From positions 434,001-498,000 of the forward strand of contig NZ_FOIB01000005.1 in assembly GCF_900111765.1 (NCBI RefSeq): DNA of 64,000 nucleotides, given 5' to 3'. Shown piece by piece: positions 27,089 through 38,309 of this stretch (position 1 is the stretch's first letter; every line of letters starts with the position of its first letter). Source of the DNA: Myxococcus fulvus. GTDB lineage: Bacteria > Myxococcota > Myxococcia > Myxococcales > Myxococcaceae. The notes beneath the pieces were generated by a model. The model was given only the letters and a program-made list of their open reading frames with translations. It was not told the DNA's origin and searched no databases. The position numbers and the translations under genes were made by a program.

Positions 27089-27120
27089 GGGCCGCCCCCG
27101 CCCGGGCCCAGGATGCACGA

Positions 27121-27162
27121 AGCCCGCGGTGGACCGTCCTCATCGGGACGTCCGCCGCGGGC
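27121..27162. terminator. Strong bidirectional hairpin terminator
   Basis: Long, nearly perfect arms beginning AGCCCGCGG and ending CCGCGGGCT close over a short loop around TCATC. The hairpin lies between the convergent ADP-ribosylglycohydrolase gene and the small 58-residue gene. No T-run follows, but the position and stem strength suit termination from both sides. Confidence 0.6.
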
Positions 27163-27207
27163 TGGGTGCCACACGACGCGGCCATGGGGCCGCGCGAGGT
27201 TGTCTCG

Positions 27208-27384
27208 TCACGAGAGCATGTCGATGACCACCACGCCCCGTTGGGGCTTCTCGTCCTCGGTCTCCGTCCGCCGCCGAGGGCGGTCGTCCGGCATGGGCAG
27301 CGGCAGCTCCACCACGGGCCTGTCGTGGTCCTCGCGGCGGCGCTCGCGGCGCTTGATTTCCTCGATGATGAAGGCGTCGAGCAT
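27208..27384 (-). CDS. Small highly charged protein (58 residues)
   Basis: A short reverse-strand gene beginning at the ATG at 27384 with a GGAAG site five bases upstream and ending at TGA (27208). The product begins MLDAFIIEEIKRRERRRE, continues with a Pro-rich centre (RPVVELPLPMPDDRP) and ends in VVVIDML. The pattern of a short helix with many charges followed by VELPLP is one I have seen in small conserved hypothetical proteins of myxobacteria and other bacteria. It has no signal peptide or membrane segment. Function is unknown. Confidence 0.7.
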   Translation of the reverse strand: MLDAFIIEEIKRRERRREDHDRPVVELPLPMPDDRPRRRTETEDEKPQRGVVVIDMLS

Positions 27385-27776
27385 GGGTCTTCCGTCTCCC
27401 CTCAGCCTACGTACCCCGATGTACGCCCGCCGTCCCGCCCGAAAAGCACTTCGACTCCCACGACACTCAGATGCAAATTAAGAACCCCGGTTCCGCACTG
27501 GGTACGCTGCCGCCATCTCGCACGGTTGCTCGTCCGCCATCCGACATCAGGGCCAGGGGAACCGTGGCATAGATGTCATGGACATCCGAAACTTCCGGTC
27601 GGGATGGTGTTGATTCTAATGCCCTCACGACGGCCCGCAAGCAGACCCTTCGCGGACACACGTCGCCCTTCAGGGAGGTCAGCCTCCCTGCTGGAAGGGC
27701 TCGCCCGCCTGCCTGCCGCGTGACAGGCGGGGTCAACCTGTAGCGCGAGGTCCGGGTGGACCCCCGCCCCCGTGAC
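27385..27776. other. 392-base gap with no convincing gene
   Basis: This spacer lies between the SRPBCC gene and the small gene, both on the reverse strand. Bases about 27465-27625 have clearly lower G+C than the surroundings. The only open frames are short and lack family features. A small inverted repeat (CGTAC-N6-GTACG) lies near 27409-27424, upstream of the small gene. I see no tRNA, insertion element or clear promoter. Confidence 0.4.
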
Positions 27777-28202
27777 TCAGGGTGCTTCCGCGCGCTTCTT
27801 GAAGGCGTCCAGCATCTTGGGCAGCGACGTGTCCACCAGGGCGTTGACGACGGCCTTGGGCACCAGCAGGCCCAGGGCCATCTCCACGTTGTAGGTCGCG
27901 CGCGTCTTGCCCTCGCCCTCGGCCTCCAGCAGCCAGCTGCCCTTGTTGTCCTTCATGACCTCGCCCTCGATGAAGGTCCAGGCCATGCGGCGCGGGCGCT
28001 CCTCCACCACGCGGATGGAGTAGCGGACGGTCTTCATCACGTCGACCTTGTAGTGGACGTCGACGGTGTCGCCCTTGCGGTTGGCGGTGCGGATCTCCTT
28101 CACCTCCGGGAGGAACTCCGGGTAGCGCTCGTACTGCGTGATGACGTCGAACACCTTCTCGATGGGGGCGTTGATGACGATGGTCCGCGTGGCGCCAGGC
28201 AT
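27777..28202 (-). CDS. SRPBCC (START-like/COQ10-type) family protein
   Basis: A 141-residue cytoplasmic protein with the SRPBCC ligand-binding fold. The N-terminus (TRTIVINAPIEKVFDVITQY) and the segment ERYPEFLPEVKEIR match the polyketide-cyclase/coenzyme-Q-binding subgroup. Such proteins bind hydrophobic ligands such as quinones or lipids. It lies 33 bases downstream of glpX on the same strand and is probably the last gene of the thioesterase-glpX-SRPBCC operon. The ligand cannot be inferred. Confidence 0.88.
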   Translation of the reverse strand: MPGATRTIVINAPIEKVFDVITQYERYPEFLPEVKEIRTANRKGDTVDVHYKVDVMKTVRYSIRVVEERPRRMAWTFIEGEVMKDNKGSWLLEAEGEGKTRATYNVEMALGLLVPKAVVNALVDTSLPKMLDAFKKRAEAP

Positions 28203-28235
28203 GGTGTCGGTCTCCGAAAGCGTCGAGGGGACGGC

Positions 28236-29204
28236 CTAGATGGAAGCGTATCCCGGCTTCTTGTCGAACTTGTGCAGGGACTGGATGAAGCGCACGGTGC
28301 TCGTCTTGCTGCGCATCACCACCGAGTGCGTCTCGCAGCCGCCGCCGAAGAAGCGCACGCCCTTGAGGAAGTCGCCGCTGGTGACGCCCGTGGCCGCGAA
28401 CATCACCTCACCCCGGGCCAGCTCCTCCGCCGCGTAGATCTTGGACATGTCGGTGATGCCCATCTTCTTCGCGCGCTCGATTTCGCCCGGGTTGCGGGGC
28501 ACCAGCCGGCCCTGCATGTCGCCGCCGGTGGCGCGGATGGCCGCCGCCGCGATGACGCCCTCGGGGGCGCCGCCCGTTCCCATCAGCACGTCCACGCCCG
28601 TGCCCTCGAAACACGTGGCGATGGCGCCCGCGACGTCACCGTCCTCGATGAGCCGGATGCGCGCGCCCGCGGCGCGGATCTCCTTGATGAGGTCCTGGTG
28701 CCGCTCGCGGTCCAGCACTACCACGGTGAGGTCCGACACGTAGACCTTCATCTTCTCCGCGATGGTGCGAAGGTTCTCCGTGGCGCTCTTGCGCAGGTCG
28801 ATGGCGCCCCGGGCCCGGGGCCCCACGGCCAGCTTCTCCATGTACGTGTCCGGCGCGTTGAGCAGCCCGCCCTTGCTGGCCATGGCCACCACGGTGATGG
28901 AGCCCGGACGGCCGTAGGCGCACAGGTTGGTGCCCTCGAGCGGGTCCAACGCGATGTCCACCGCCGGGTCACCGTCGGCGCGGCGGCCCACCTTCTCGCC
29001 GATGTAGAGCATGGGCGCCTCGTCGCGCTCGCCCTCGCCGATGACGATGGTGCCGTCGATGTGCAGCGCGTCGAAGGCGCGGCGCATCGCGTCCACGGCG
29101 GCCTGGTCCGACTCGTTCTTGTCCCCACGGCCCATCAGGCGGGCGGAGGCGATGGCCGCCATCTCGGTGACGCGCACCACCTCCATTGCCAGGTTGCGAT
29201 CCAT
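28236..29204 (-). CDS. glpX: Class II fructose-1,6-bisphosphatase
   Basis: A 322-residue GlpX-type phosphatase that converts fructose-1,6-bisphosphate to fructose-6-phosphate in gluconeogenesis. The family signatures are present: EVVRVTEMAAIASARLMGRG, the metal-binding IVIGEGERDEAPMLYIGE, DPLEGTNLCA and the phosphate loop around MGTGGAPEGV. Length is typical. It starts 13 bases after the thioesterase stop and is followed by the SRPBCC gene, forming a three-gene operon. This may be the organism's main gluconeogenic phosphatase, but the rest of the genome is not visible. Confidence 0.96.
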   Translation of the reverse strand: MDRNLAMEVVRVTEMAAIASARLMGRGDKNESDQAAVDAMRRAFDALHIDGTIVIGEGERDEAPMLYIGEKVGRRADGDPAVDIALDPLEGTNLCAYGRPGSITVVAMASKGGLLNAPDTYMEKLAVGPRARGAIDLRKSATENLRTIAEKMKVYVSDLTVVVLDRERHQDLIKEIRAAGARIRLIEDGDVAGAIATCFEGTGVDVLMGTGGAPEGVIAAAAIRATGGDMQGRLVPRNPGEIERAKKMGITDMSKIYAAEELARGEVMFAATGVTSGDFLKGVRFFGGGCETHSVVMRSKTSTVRFIQSLHKFDKKPGYASI

Positions 29205-29217
29205 CTTCTGTGCTCCT

Positions 29218-29628
29218 TCAAGGTCCTGCGTTCGGATTTTCCAGCAGCCGGGCCACGGACTCCGGCAACCGCGTGGGCTTGCCGTCGCGCCCCACGCACG
29301 CGTGGAGGGTACGACCGGTGCACAGCAACGTGCGCGGCTCGCCCTCGCGAAAAAGCTCGTAGGTGAACACGACCGAGGCCCGCCGCAACTCGCTCACGCT
29401 CGCGCGGATGACGAGCACGTCGTCGTAGCGCGCGGGCGCCTTGTACGCGCAGCTCGCCTCCGCCACGGGCAGCATCAACCCGGAGCCCTCCAGCTCCCGG
29501 TAGCTGCCACCGCGCGCGCGGAAGAACTCGCTCCGGGCGAACTCGAAGTAGCGGAAGTAGTTCGCGTAGTAGACGACACCCATCTGATCGGTGTCGCCGT
29601 AGATGACGCGAAGTCGGGCCTCGACCAT
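29218..29628 (-). CDS. YbgC/4HBT-type acyl-CoA thioesterase
   Basis: A 136-residue hot-dog-fold thioesterase. The N-terminus RVIYGDTDQMGVVYYANYFRYFE contains the catalytic Asp motif of the 4-hydroxybenzoyl-CoA thioesterase/YbgC group. Members hydrolyse short- to medium-chain acyl-CoAs; YbgC is often linked with the Tol-Pal system, but no tol genes are near here. The ATG at 29628 starts just before the domain; the longer upstream open frame has no matching sequence. It is the first gene of the operon with glpX and diverges from the phosphatase gene at 29729. Confidence 0.92.
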   Translation of the reverse strand: MVEARLRVIYGDTDQMGVVYYANYFRYFEFARSEFFRARGGSYRELEGSGLMLPVAEASCAYKAPARYDDVLVIRASVSELRRASVVFTYELFREGEPRTLLCTGRTLHACVGRDGKPTRLPESVARLLENPNAGP

Positions 29629-29728
29629 GAGGGCGCGGACCGTAGCAGGGGGTGGGCGCCTGCGTCCAAGCCGCGACGAACCTTCTGGATTGCATCCACG
29701 CGGCCGGGCAGTGCAGCTTCTCGGACGT

Positions 29729-31345
29729 ATGATTCGCGCCCTCGTCCTGACCTTGGTGCTGGCGTCGCTCCCCGCCGCCGCGCGTCCTCCCCGACTCACC
29801 CTGCTCATCACCGTGGACGCGCTCGGCAGCGACGTCCTCTTGCGCAACCGGCCCCGGCTCCAGGGCGGCTTGGGTCAACTGCTCGACAGTGGCGCCTACT
29901 TCCCGTACGCGCGCTATGGCTATGCGAAGTGCCGCACGGCGCCGGGCCACACCACGCTGGCCACCGGCGCCAACCCGTGGCGCCACGGCATCGTCGACAA
30001 CCGCTGGTGGGACCGGGCCTCAGGCAAGCTCGTCTATGCGTTCGTGGACCCGGCGCACCCGGTGCTGGAGGCCGCGTCCAAGCCGGGCCAGGACGCGAGC
30101 CCCGTCAACCTGATGGCGGAGACACTGGCGGACCGGCTGCGCATGGCCACGCAGCAGCGCGGCAAGGCGGTGTCGCTGTCGCTCAAGTCGCGCGCGGCCA
30201 TCGCCATGGCGGGGCGGCTGGGCCAGGCGTGGTGGTTCGACGAGGGCAGCGGCAAGTTCGTCACCGGCACCTGGTACGCGAAGGAGTTCCCGCAGTGGCT
30301 CCAGCAGCTCAACGCGCGGAAGATTCCGGACCGGTACTTCGGCAAGACGTGGGAGCTGTCGCGTCCGCGCGCCGAGTACGTGGGCGAGGATGACCTGCCC
30401 CACGAGGCGGACTCGTACGGCCTGGGCCGCGTGTTCCCCCACCCGCTCACGGGCGGGCTGAAGGAGCCGGGGACGGACTTCTACAAGGCGTTCGGCGTGT
30501 CACCGGACTCGCACGAGTTCCTCGTGGAGGCGGCGAAGGCGGCCATCGCCGGCGAGGGCCTGGGCAAGGACGCGGTGCCGGACCTGCTCTCGGTGAGCTT
30601 CAGCGGCACGGACAACGTGTTCCATGAGTACGGCCCGTACTCGTGGGAGATGCAGGACACGGTGCTGCGGTTGGACAAGGCGCTCGGGGAGCTCATCTCC
30701 GCGGCCGAGCGCGCGGCGGGAGGGCGCGCCAACCTGAGCATCGCGCTGGTGGCGGACCACGGCGGAGCGGCGGCGCCCGAGGAGTGGGCCGCGGCGGGGC
30801 TGCCCGCGCAGCGGATGCACCCGAAGGCCATCAGCGAGGGAATCACGGCGATGGTGAAGGAGCGCTTCGGGCCGGACGTCACCGTGGCGATGGAGGAGCT
30901 GGACGTGTACCTGGGGGGCCCCGCGCTGACGTCGGGCAAGGTGGATGGCGCCCAGGTGCGGCGCGCGGTGGTGGACTGGCTGATGAAGCAGCCCATCGTG
31001 GTGGCGGCGGTGACGCGCGAGGAGCTGTTCTCCGCGCCGGACCCGGCGGGCCACCTGGCCACGCTGCGCAAGGGCTACTACCCGGGTCGCAGCGGCGACG
31101 TGCTCTACATGCTGGCCCCCTTCCAGGTCGTCTACTACGACGCGCAGGGCAGCACGCACGGCTCGCCGTACTCGTACGACTCGCAGGTGCCGGTGGTGTT
31201 CGCGGGCAAGGGCGTCAAGCCGGGCACGTACATGACGGAGATGGACCCGGTGGACGTGGCGCCCACGCTCGCGGCGCTGATGGAGATGGGGATGCCCGCG
31301 TCGACGGAGGGCAAGCCCCGGGCGGAGATTCTCACCGGCAAGTGA
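29729..31345 (+). CDS. Secreted alkaline phosphatase family protein (PafA-like)
   Basis: A 538-residue exported hydrolase. A signal peptide (MIRALVLTLVLASLPAAA) precedes an alkaline-phosphatase/nucleotide-pyrophosphatase fold. The nucleophile region is CRTAPGHTTLATGANPWRHG, where a Thr takes the place of the Ser in E. coli PhoA, as in the PafA group. Other metal ligands appear in LITVDALGSD, in SFSGTDNVFHEYGP and in ALVADHGG, followed by a C-terminal His (STHGSPYSYD). It should act in the periplasm or outside on phosphate monoesters. There is no visible Pho box upstream. It converges with the coiled-coil gene 15 bases downstream. Confidence 0.9.
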   Translation: MIRALVLTLVLASLPAAARPPRLTLLITVDALGSDVLLRNRPRLQGGLGQLLDSGAYFPYARYGYAKCRTAPGHTTLATGANPWRHGIVDNRWWDRASGKLVYAFVDPAHPVLEAASKPGQDASPVNLMAETLADRLRMATQQRGKAVSLSLKSRAAIAMAGRLGQAWWFDEGSGKFVTGTWYAKEFPQWLQQLNARKIPDRYFGKTWELSRPRAEYVGEDDLPHEADSYGLGRVFPHPLTGGLKEPGTDFYKAFGVSPDSHEFLVEAAKAAIAGEGLGKDAVPDLLSVSFSGTDNVFHEYGPYSWEMQDTVLRLDKALGELISAAERAAGGRANLSIALVADHGGAAAPEEWAAAGLPAQRMHPKAISEGITAMVKERFGPDVTVAMEELDVYLGGPALTSGKVDGAQVRRAVVDWLMKQPIVVAAVTREELFSAPDPAGHLATLRKGYYPGRSGDVLYMLAPFQVVYYDAQGSTHGSPYSYDSQVPVVFAGKGVKPGTYMTEMDPVDVAPTLAALMEMGMPASTEGKPRAEILTGK

Positions 31346-31360
31346 CGCGAGGCCCCGGGG

Positions 31361-31831
31361 CTAGGGGTTCTTCGCGATGAGCTTCTGGACGGCGTCGAGC
31401 TCCGCATCCACCGACTGACGCTGGGTGGAGAGCTGCTGCAGTTGGAGCTCGAACGCCTTGTCCACCTGCTGGATGTTCGCGATGCGCGACTCCAGCGTCC
31501 GTCCCTCGCGCGAGCCGGGCGGGTGCTTCGCCGCCAGATTGGACAGGACGCCAATCAGGTGGCTGAGCTGGTTGCGCGACTGGAGGATGTGCTGGGCCTG
31601 CAGCTCCAGCTCGGACTTCTTCGTGGTCAGCACCGACAGTCGCGCCTGCGACGCCGCGAAGCCGGTGCGGGGCACGCTGGCCGTGGGATGGAACGCGTCC
31701 TTCGCGGACGCGATGGCCCGCGCCGGTGTTGGCGTCAGGGGCTTCGGGTCAGGCGGACGTGCGGGGACGGACGCCTTCGGCGGAATGTCCGGGAGCCCTC
31801 GGGCCCCGGGCTTCTTGGGAAACTTGATCAT
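31361..31831 (-). CDS. Small coiled-coil protein of unknown function
   Basis: A 156-residue soluble protein. The first 45 residues are Pro/Lys-rich and probably disordered (MIKFPKKPGARGLPDIPPK). From about residue 65 the sequence is a long helix with coiled-coil character (LTTKKSELELQAQHILQSRN, then FELQLQQLSTQRQSVDAEL). No family is recognised and the neighbours give no clear link. The ATG at 31831 has no strong ribosome-binding site; upstream are 151 bases without genes. Confidence 0.65.
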   Translation of the reverse strand: MIKFPKKPGARGLPDIPPKASVPARPPDPKPLTPTPARAIASAKDAFHPTASVPRTGFAASQARLSVLTTKKSELELQAQHILQSRNQLSHLIGVLSNLAAKHPPGSREGRTLESRIANIQQVDKAFELQLQQLSTQRQSVDAELDAVQKLIAKNP

Positions 31832-31982
31832 GGTCGGCTGGGGGATGACGGCGCGACGCTGGCCCTACGCTTCGAATCTTCACATCACGACATTTCCCGG
31901 CAACGCCCGCACACCACGAGTGCCCACCACGCGACACCCTCGCCGCCCTTCGGAACGAGGATGAGGCCGACGCGTCCGTGGA

Positions 31983-32744
31983 TCAACGTGTGGTCGCGAG
32001 GAACCGGTCCAGGACGCCATTCACCCACACAGGCGCATCGAGCTGGAGCCAGTGTCCGGTGACGGGTTCCACCTCGAGGGACGGCAACTCGGACACCAGG
32101 TGCTGGTACGCGTCCGGGCCCTGGTTGTGCGCCGTCACCACCGACAGCTTGGGCCCCGGGTAGGCCCGCAGCGCCGTCACCGGGTCGAAGGTCAACAGCG
32201 AGCCCAGTCCGGAGCGCACCGCGCGCTGCGGGGTTGCGCGCAGGCCTCCGAGCACCTGTGCCCGGACGTCCTCGCTGGACGGCGCGAGCATCGGCGCCCA
32301 GTACTCCTCCACGACGGACAGCCACGCGTCCGAGGCCAGCACCGCCATCAACCCCTGGGCCTGCTCGGCGGGAATCTGGCGACCGTCGGAGGCCGGGTCC
32401 AGCAGCAGCAGACCCGCCACGCGCGAGGGGTTCGCCGCCGCATACGCCGCGCACACCGCGCCGCCCAGGCTGTGGCCGACGAGCACGAACCGCTCCAGCT
32501 TCAACCCATCCACCACGACGGCCACGTCCGAGGCGAAGTCCTCGACGGTGGCGTCCGTGGCCTGCGTGAGCTCGGACCGGCCGTGGCCCCGCAGGTCCAG
32601 CGCGAGCGCGCGACGCGACGTGCGCAGGTGCTCCAGCTGCGCGCGCCAGTGCTTCGTGCTTCCGGCGCTGGAGTGGACGAACACCACCGGAAGCCCACCC
32701 ACGCCACCATCATCCACGTACAGCTCACCCGCCGTGCCCTTCAT
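31983..32744 (-). CDS. Alpha/beta hydrolase
   Basis: A 253-residue alpha/beta-fold hydrolase. The oxyanion segment is VVFVHSSAGSTKHWRAQLEH, the nucleophile elbow is VGHSLGGA with the catalytic Ser, and the C-terminal catalytic His lies in EVEPVTGHWLQLDAP. There is no signal peptide, so it is cytoplasmic. Substrate specificity cannot be told. The divergent WYL-domain regulator gene begins 83 bases away and has candidate operator half-sites in this shared space, so it is a likely controller. The link is inference from position. Confidence 0.88.
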   Translation of the reverse strand: MKGTAGELYVDDGGVGGLPVVFVHSSAGSTKHWRAQLEHLRTSRRALALDLRGHGRSELTQATDATVEDFASDVAVVVDGLKLERFVLVGHSLGGAVCAAYAAANPSRVAGLLLLDPASDGRQIPAEQAQGLMAVLASDAWLSVVEEYWAPMLAPSSEDVRAQVLGGLRATPQRAVRSGLGSLLTFDPVTALRAYPGPKLSVVTAHNQGPDAYQHLVSELPSLEVEPVTGHWLQLDAPVWVNGVLDRFLATTR

Positions 32745-32808
32745 GACGACCTCCAGGAGTCGAGAGCGCGTCCAGCCGCGCCATGAATCCTTGAGTACGC
32801 CCCATCCC

Positions 32809-32833
32809 TGTCAGAATCTGTCACCAAATGACA
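32809..32833. promoter_or_regulatory. Candidate operator: TGTCA half-sites at the regulator start codon
   Basis: TGTCA occurs at 32809 and 32819, and its reverse complement TGACA at 32829, each separated by five bases. The last two form a perfect inverted repeat, TGTCA-CCAAA-TGACA. The inverted repeat covers the ATG of the WYL regulator, a position suited to autorepression and to control of the divergent hydrolase gene. Confidence 0.5.
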
Positions 32834-33553
32834 CGAGTCAGCCGAGTGATGCGCCTGGTGGACTTCCTGCGAGGGCGCGAGGCCACCACCGTGGGGGAGA
32901 TTGCCTCCGCGTTGGAGGTGAGCGAGCGCACCGTCCATCGGGACCTCGCCACGCTGCGCGAGCAGGGCCTGCCCATCGCCAGCGACACGGGCCCGGGAGG
33001 CGGCGTGCGCCTGGAGCGGGACAGGGGCGTCACCGCCGTCCATCTGTCCGTGGAGGAGGTCGTCTCGCTGTGGCTGATGGCGAGCCTGTCCTCGACGGGG
33101 AACGCGCTGCCGTGGGGGGACGCGGCGCGCTCGGGGCTCGACAAGCTCTTCGCCAGCGTGCCGAGGGAGCGCGCACGCAGCATGCGCGAGCTCTGCCGGC
33201 GCGTGGTGGTGGGGAAGCCCGCGACGGAGCGGGTGCTGGCCGAGCTGGGGACGCCGCCCCGGGAGCTGCTCGCCGTGTTCGAGCAGGCCTTCCGCGAGCA
33301 GGTGTGCCTGTCCTTCGACTACGTGGACCGGCACGGGAAGAAGAGCCGCCGCTGCGTGGAGCCGCACGGGCTGCTCGTCGAGGCGCCTGTCTGGTACGTG
33401 CTCGCGCGCGACGTGGAGAAGTCCGCGGCGCGGATGTTCCGGATGGACCGCATCCAGCGGCCCCGGCGCGTGCCCGGGCGCCACTTCACGCCCGACATGG
33501 AGGGGCTGCAGGCCCAGGCCCTCGCCCAGAAAGGCAAGGGCCCGGAGCAGTGA
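32828..33553 (+). CDS. HTH/WYL-domain transcriptional regulator
   Basis: A 241-residue regulator. Residues 1-60 are a DeoR-like winged helix (VMRLVDFLRGREATTVGEIA, then LEVSERTVHRDLATLREQG). The middle third is a helical region, and residues about 150-225 form a WYL domain (REQVCLSFDYVDRHGKKSRR, then WYVLARDVEK). WYL domains sense ligands, often nucleic acids or second messengers, and such regulators frequently control divergent neighbours. The start at 32828 lies inside the TGTCA-type inverted repeat. It converges with nadC, three bases away. Confidence 0.9.
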   Translation: MTRVSRVMRLVDFLRGREATTVGEIASALEVSERTVHRDLATLREQGLPIASDTGPGGGVRLERDRGVTAVHLSVEEVVSLWLMASLSSTGNALPWGDAARSGLDKLFASVPRERARSMRELCRRVVVGKPATERVLAELGTPPRELLAVFEQAFREQVCLSFDYVDRHGKKSRRCVEPHGLLVEAPVWYVLARDVEKSAARMFRMDRIQRPRRVPGRHFTPDMEGLQAQALAQKGKGPEQ

Positions 33554-33556
33554 GGC

Positions 33557-34438
33557 TCAGCCCTGCGTGGGCGTCGCGCGCGGACGGCGCGGCTTCTTGG
33601 TGCTGGTGATCTCCAGCGACAGGTCCATGGCCCGCGCCGAGTGCGTCAGCGCGCCCATGGAGACGAAGTCCACGCCCATCTTCGCCAGCCGGGGCAGCCG
33701 GTCCAACGTGACGCCACCGGAGACCTCGAGCGGGACGCGGCCCCCCGCGAGCTTCACGGCCTCGCGAATCTGCGCGTCGTCCATGTTGTCGAGCATCACC
33801 ACGTCCGCCCCACCCTCCAGGGCCTCCGCGAGCTGCTTGAGGTTGGTGACCTCGATTTCAATCTTGCACAGGCGCGGGCCATTCGCCTTGGCGCGCTTGA
33901 GCGCCTCGGAGATGGAGCCGCCCACCGCCGCGATGTGGTTGTCCTTGATGAGGACGCCATCGAAGAGGCCGAAGCGGTGGTTGGTGGCGCCGCCCATGCG
34001 GACGGCATCCTTGGCCAGCACGCGCATGCCCGGCGGCGTCTTGCGCGTATCCAGCACCTGCATCTTCGAGCCACGCACCGACGTCATCGCCTGCTGAGCC
34101 AGGGTGGCGATGCCGGCGGCGCGCTGCACGAGGTTGAGCGCGGTGCGCTCGGCGGCGAGCAGGGAGCGCAGCCGCCCGTGACACCGGGCGGCCACGACCT
34201 TGGGTTTGATCTCCTGGCCGTCCTGGCGGACCAGCTCCACCTCGACGTCCGGGTCGACCTTGTGGAAGACGCGCGTGAAGGCCTCCAAGCCCGCGAGGAC
34301 CAACTGCTCCTTGGCGACCAGCTCAGCGCTTCCCTCCGCGTCGGGAGGGATGAGCGCTTGCGAGGTGACGTCTCCCGCCGCCCCCAGGTCTTCGTCGAGG
34401 GCGAGGTCGATGAGCCGATCCAGGTAATCCTGCTGCAC
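33557..34438 (-). CDS. nadC: Nicotinate-nucleotide pyrophosphorylase (carboxylating)
   Basis: A 293-residue quinolinate phosphoribosyltransferase that makes nicotinate mononucleotide in de novo NAD synthesis. Signature regions are present: ALDEDLGAAGDVTSQALIP, RTALNLVQRAAGIATLA, LDTRKTPPGMRVLAKDAVRM and GGATNHRFGLFDGVLIKDNH, followed by EIEVTNLKQLAEAL and VMLDNMD. Length is typical. The start is a GTG at 34438 preceded by GGAGGAG. It lies 11 bases downstream of valS on the same strand, so they are probably co-transcribed. Confidence 0.96.
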   Translation of the reverse strand: MQQDYLDRLIDLALDEDLGAAGDVTSQALIPPDAEGSAELVAKEQLVLAGLEAFTRVFHKVDPDVEVELVRQDGQEIKPKVVAARCHGRLRSLLAAERTALNLVQRAAGIATLAQQAMTSVRGSKMQVLDTRKTPPGMRVLAKDAVRMGGATNHRFGLFDGVLIKDNHIAAVGGSISEALKRAKANGPRLCKIEIEVTNLKQLAEALEGGADVVMLDNMDDAQIREAVKLAGGRVPLEVSGGVTLDRLPRLAKMGVDFVSMGALTHSARAMDLSLEITSTKKPRRPRATPTQG

Positions 34439-34449
34439 GTCTCCTCCTG

Positions 34450-38244
<3,795 letters not shown>

Positions 38245-38252
38245 TGAAGACG

Positions 38253-38277
38253 GCCAGCCCCCCTGAGGGGGGCCGGC
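38253..38277 (-). other. G/C-rich hairpin in the valS leader
   Basis: On the reverse strand an eleven-base stem with one mismatch and a three-base loop lies nine bases before the valS ATG. The only purine-rich run that could serve as a ribosome-binding site (GGGGGG) is inside the stem. It is also downstream of the receiver gene's stop, so it may act as a terminator, but no T-run follows it. Either role is inference. Confidence 0.45.
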
Positions 38278-38309
38278 AAAAGGTCAAGGGTTACGGCGCT
38301 CGGAGCGCC

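Noticed and set aside
27467-27736. An 89-codon reverse frame in the 392-base gap
   Set aside because: No recognisable features, no ribosome-binding site, and composition unlike a gene in this genome.
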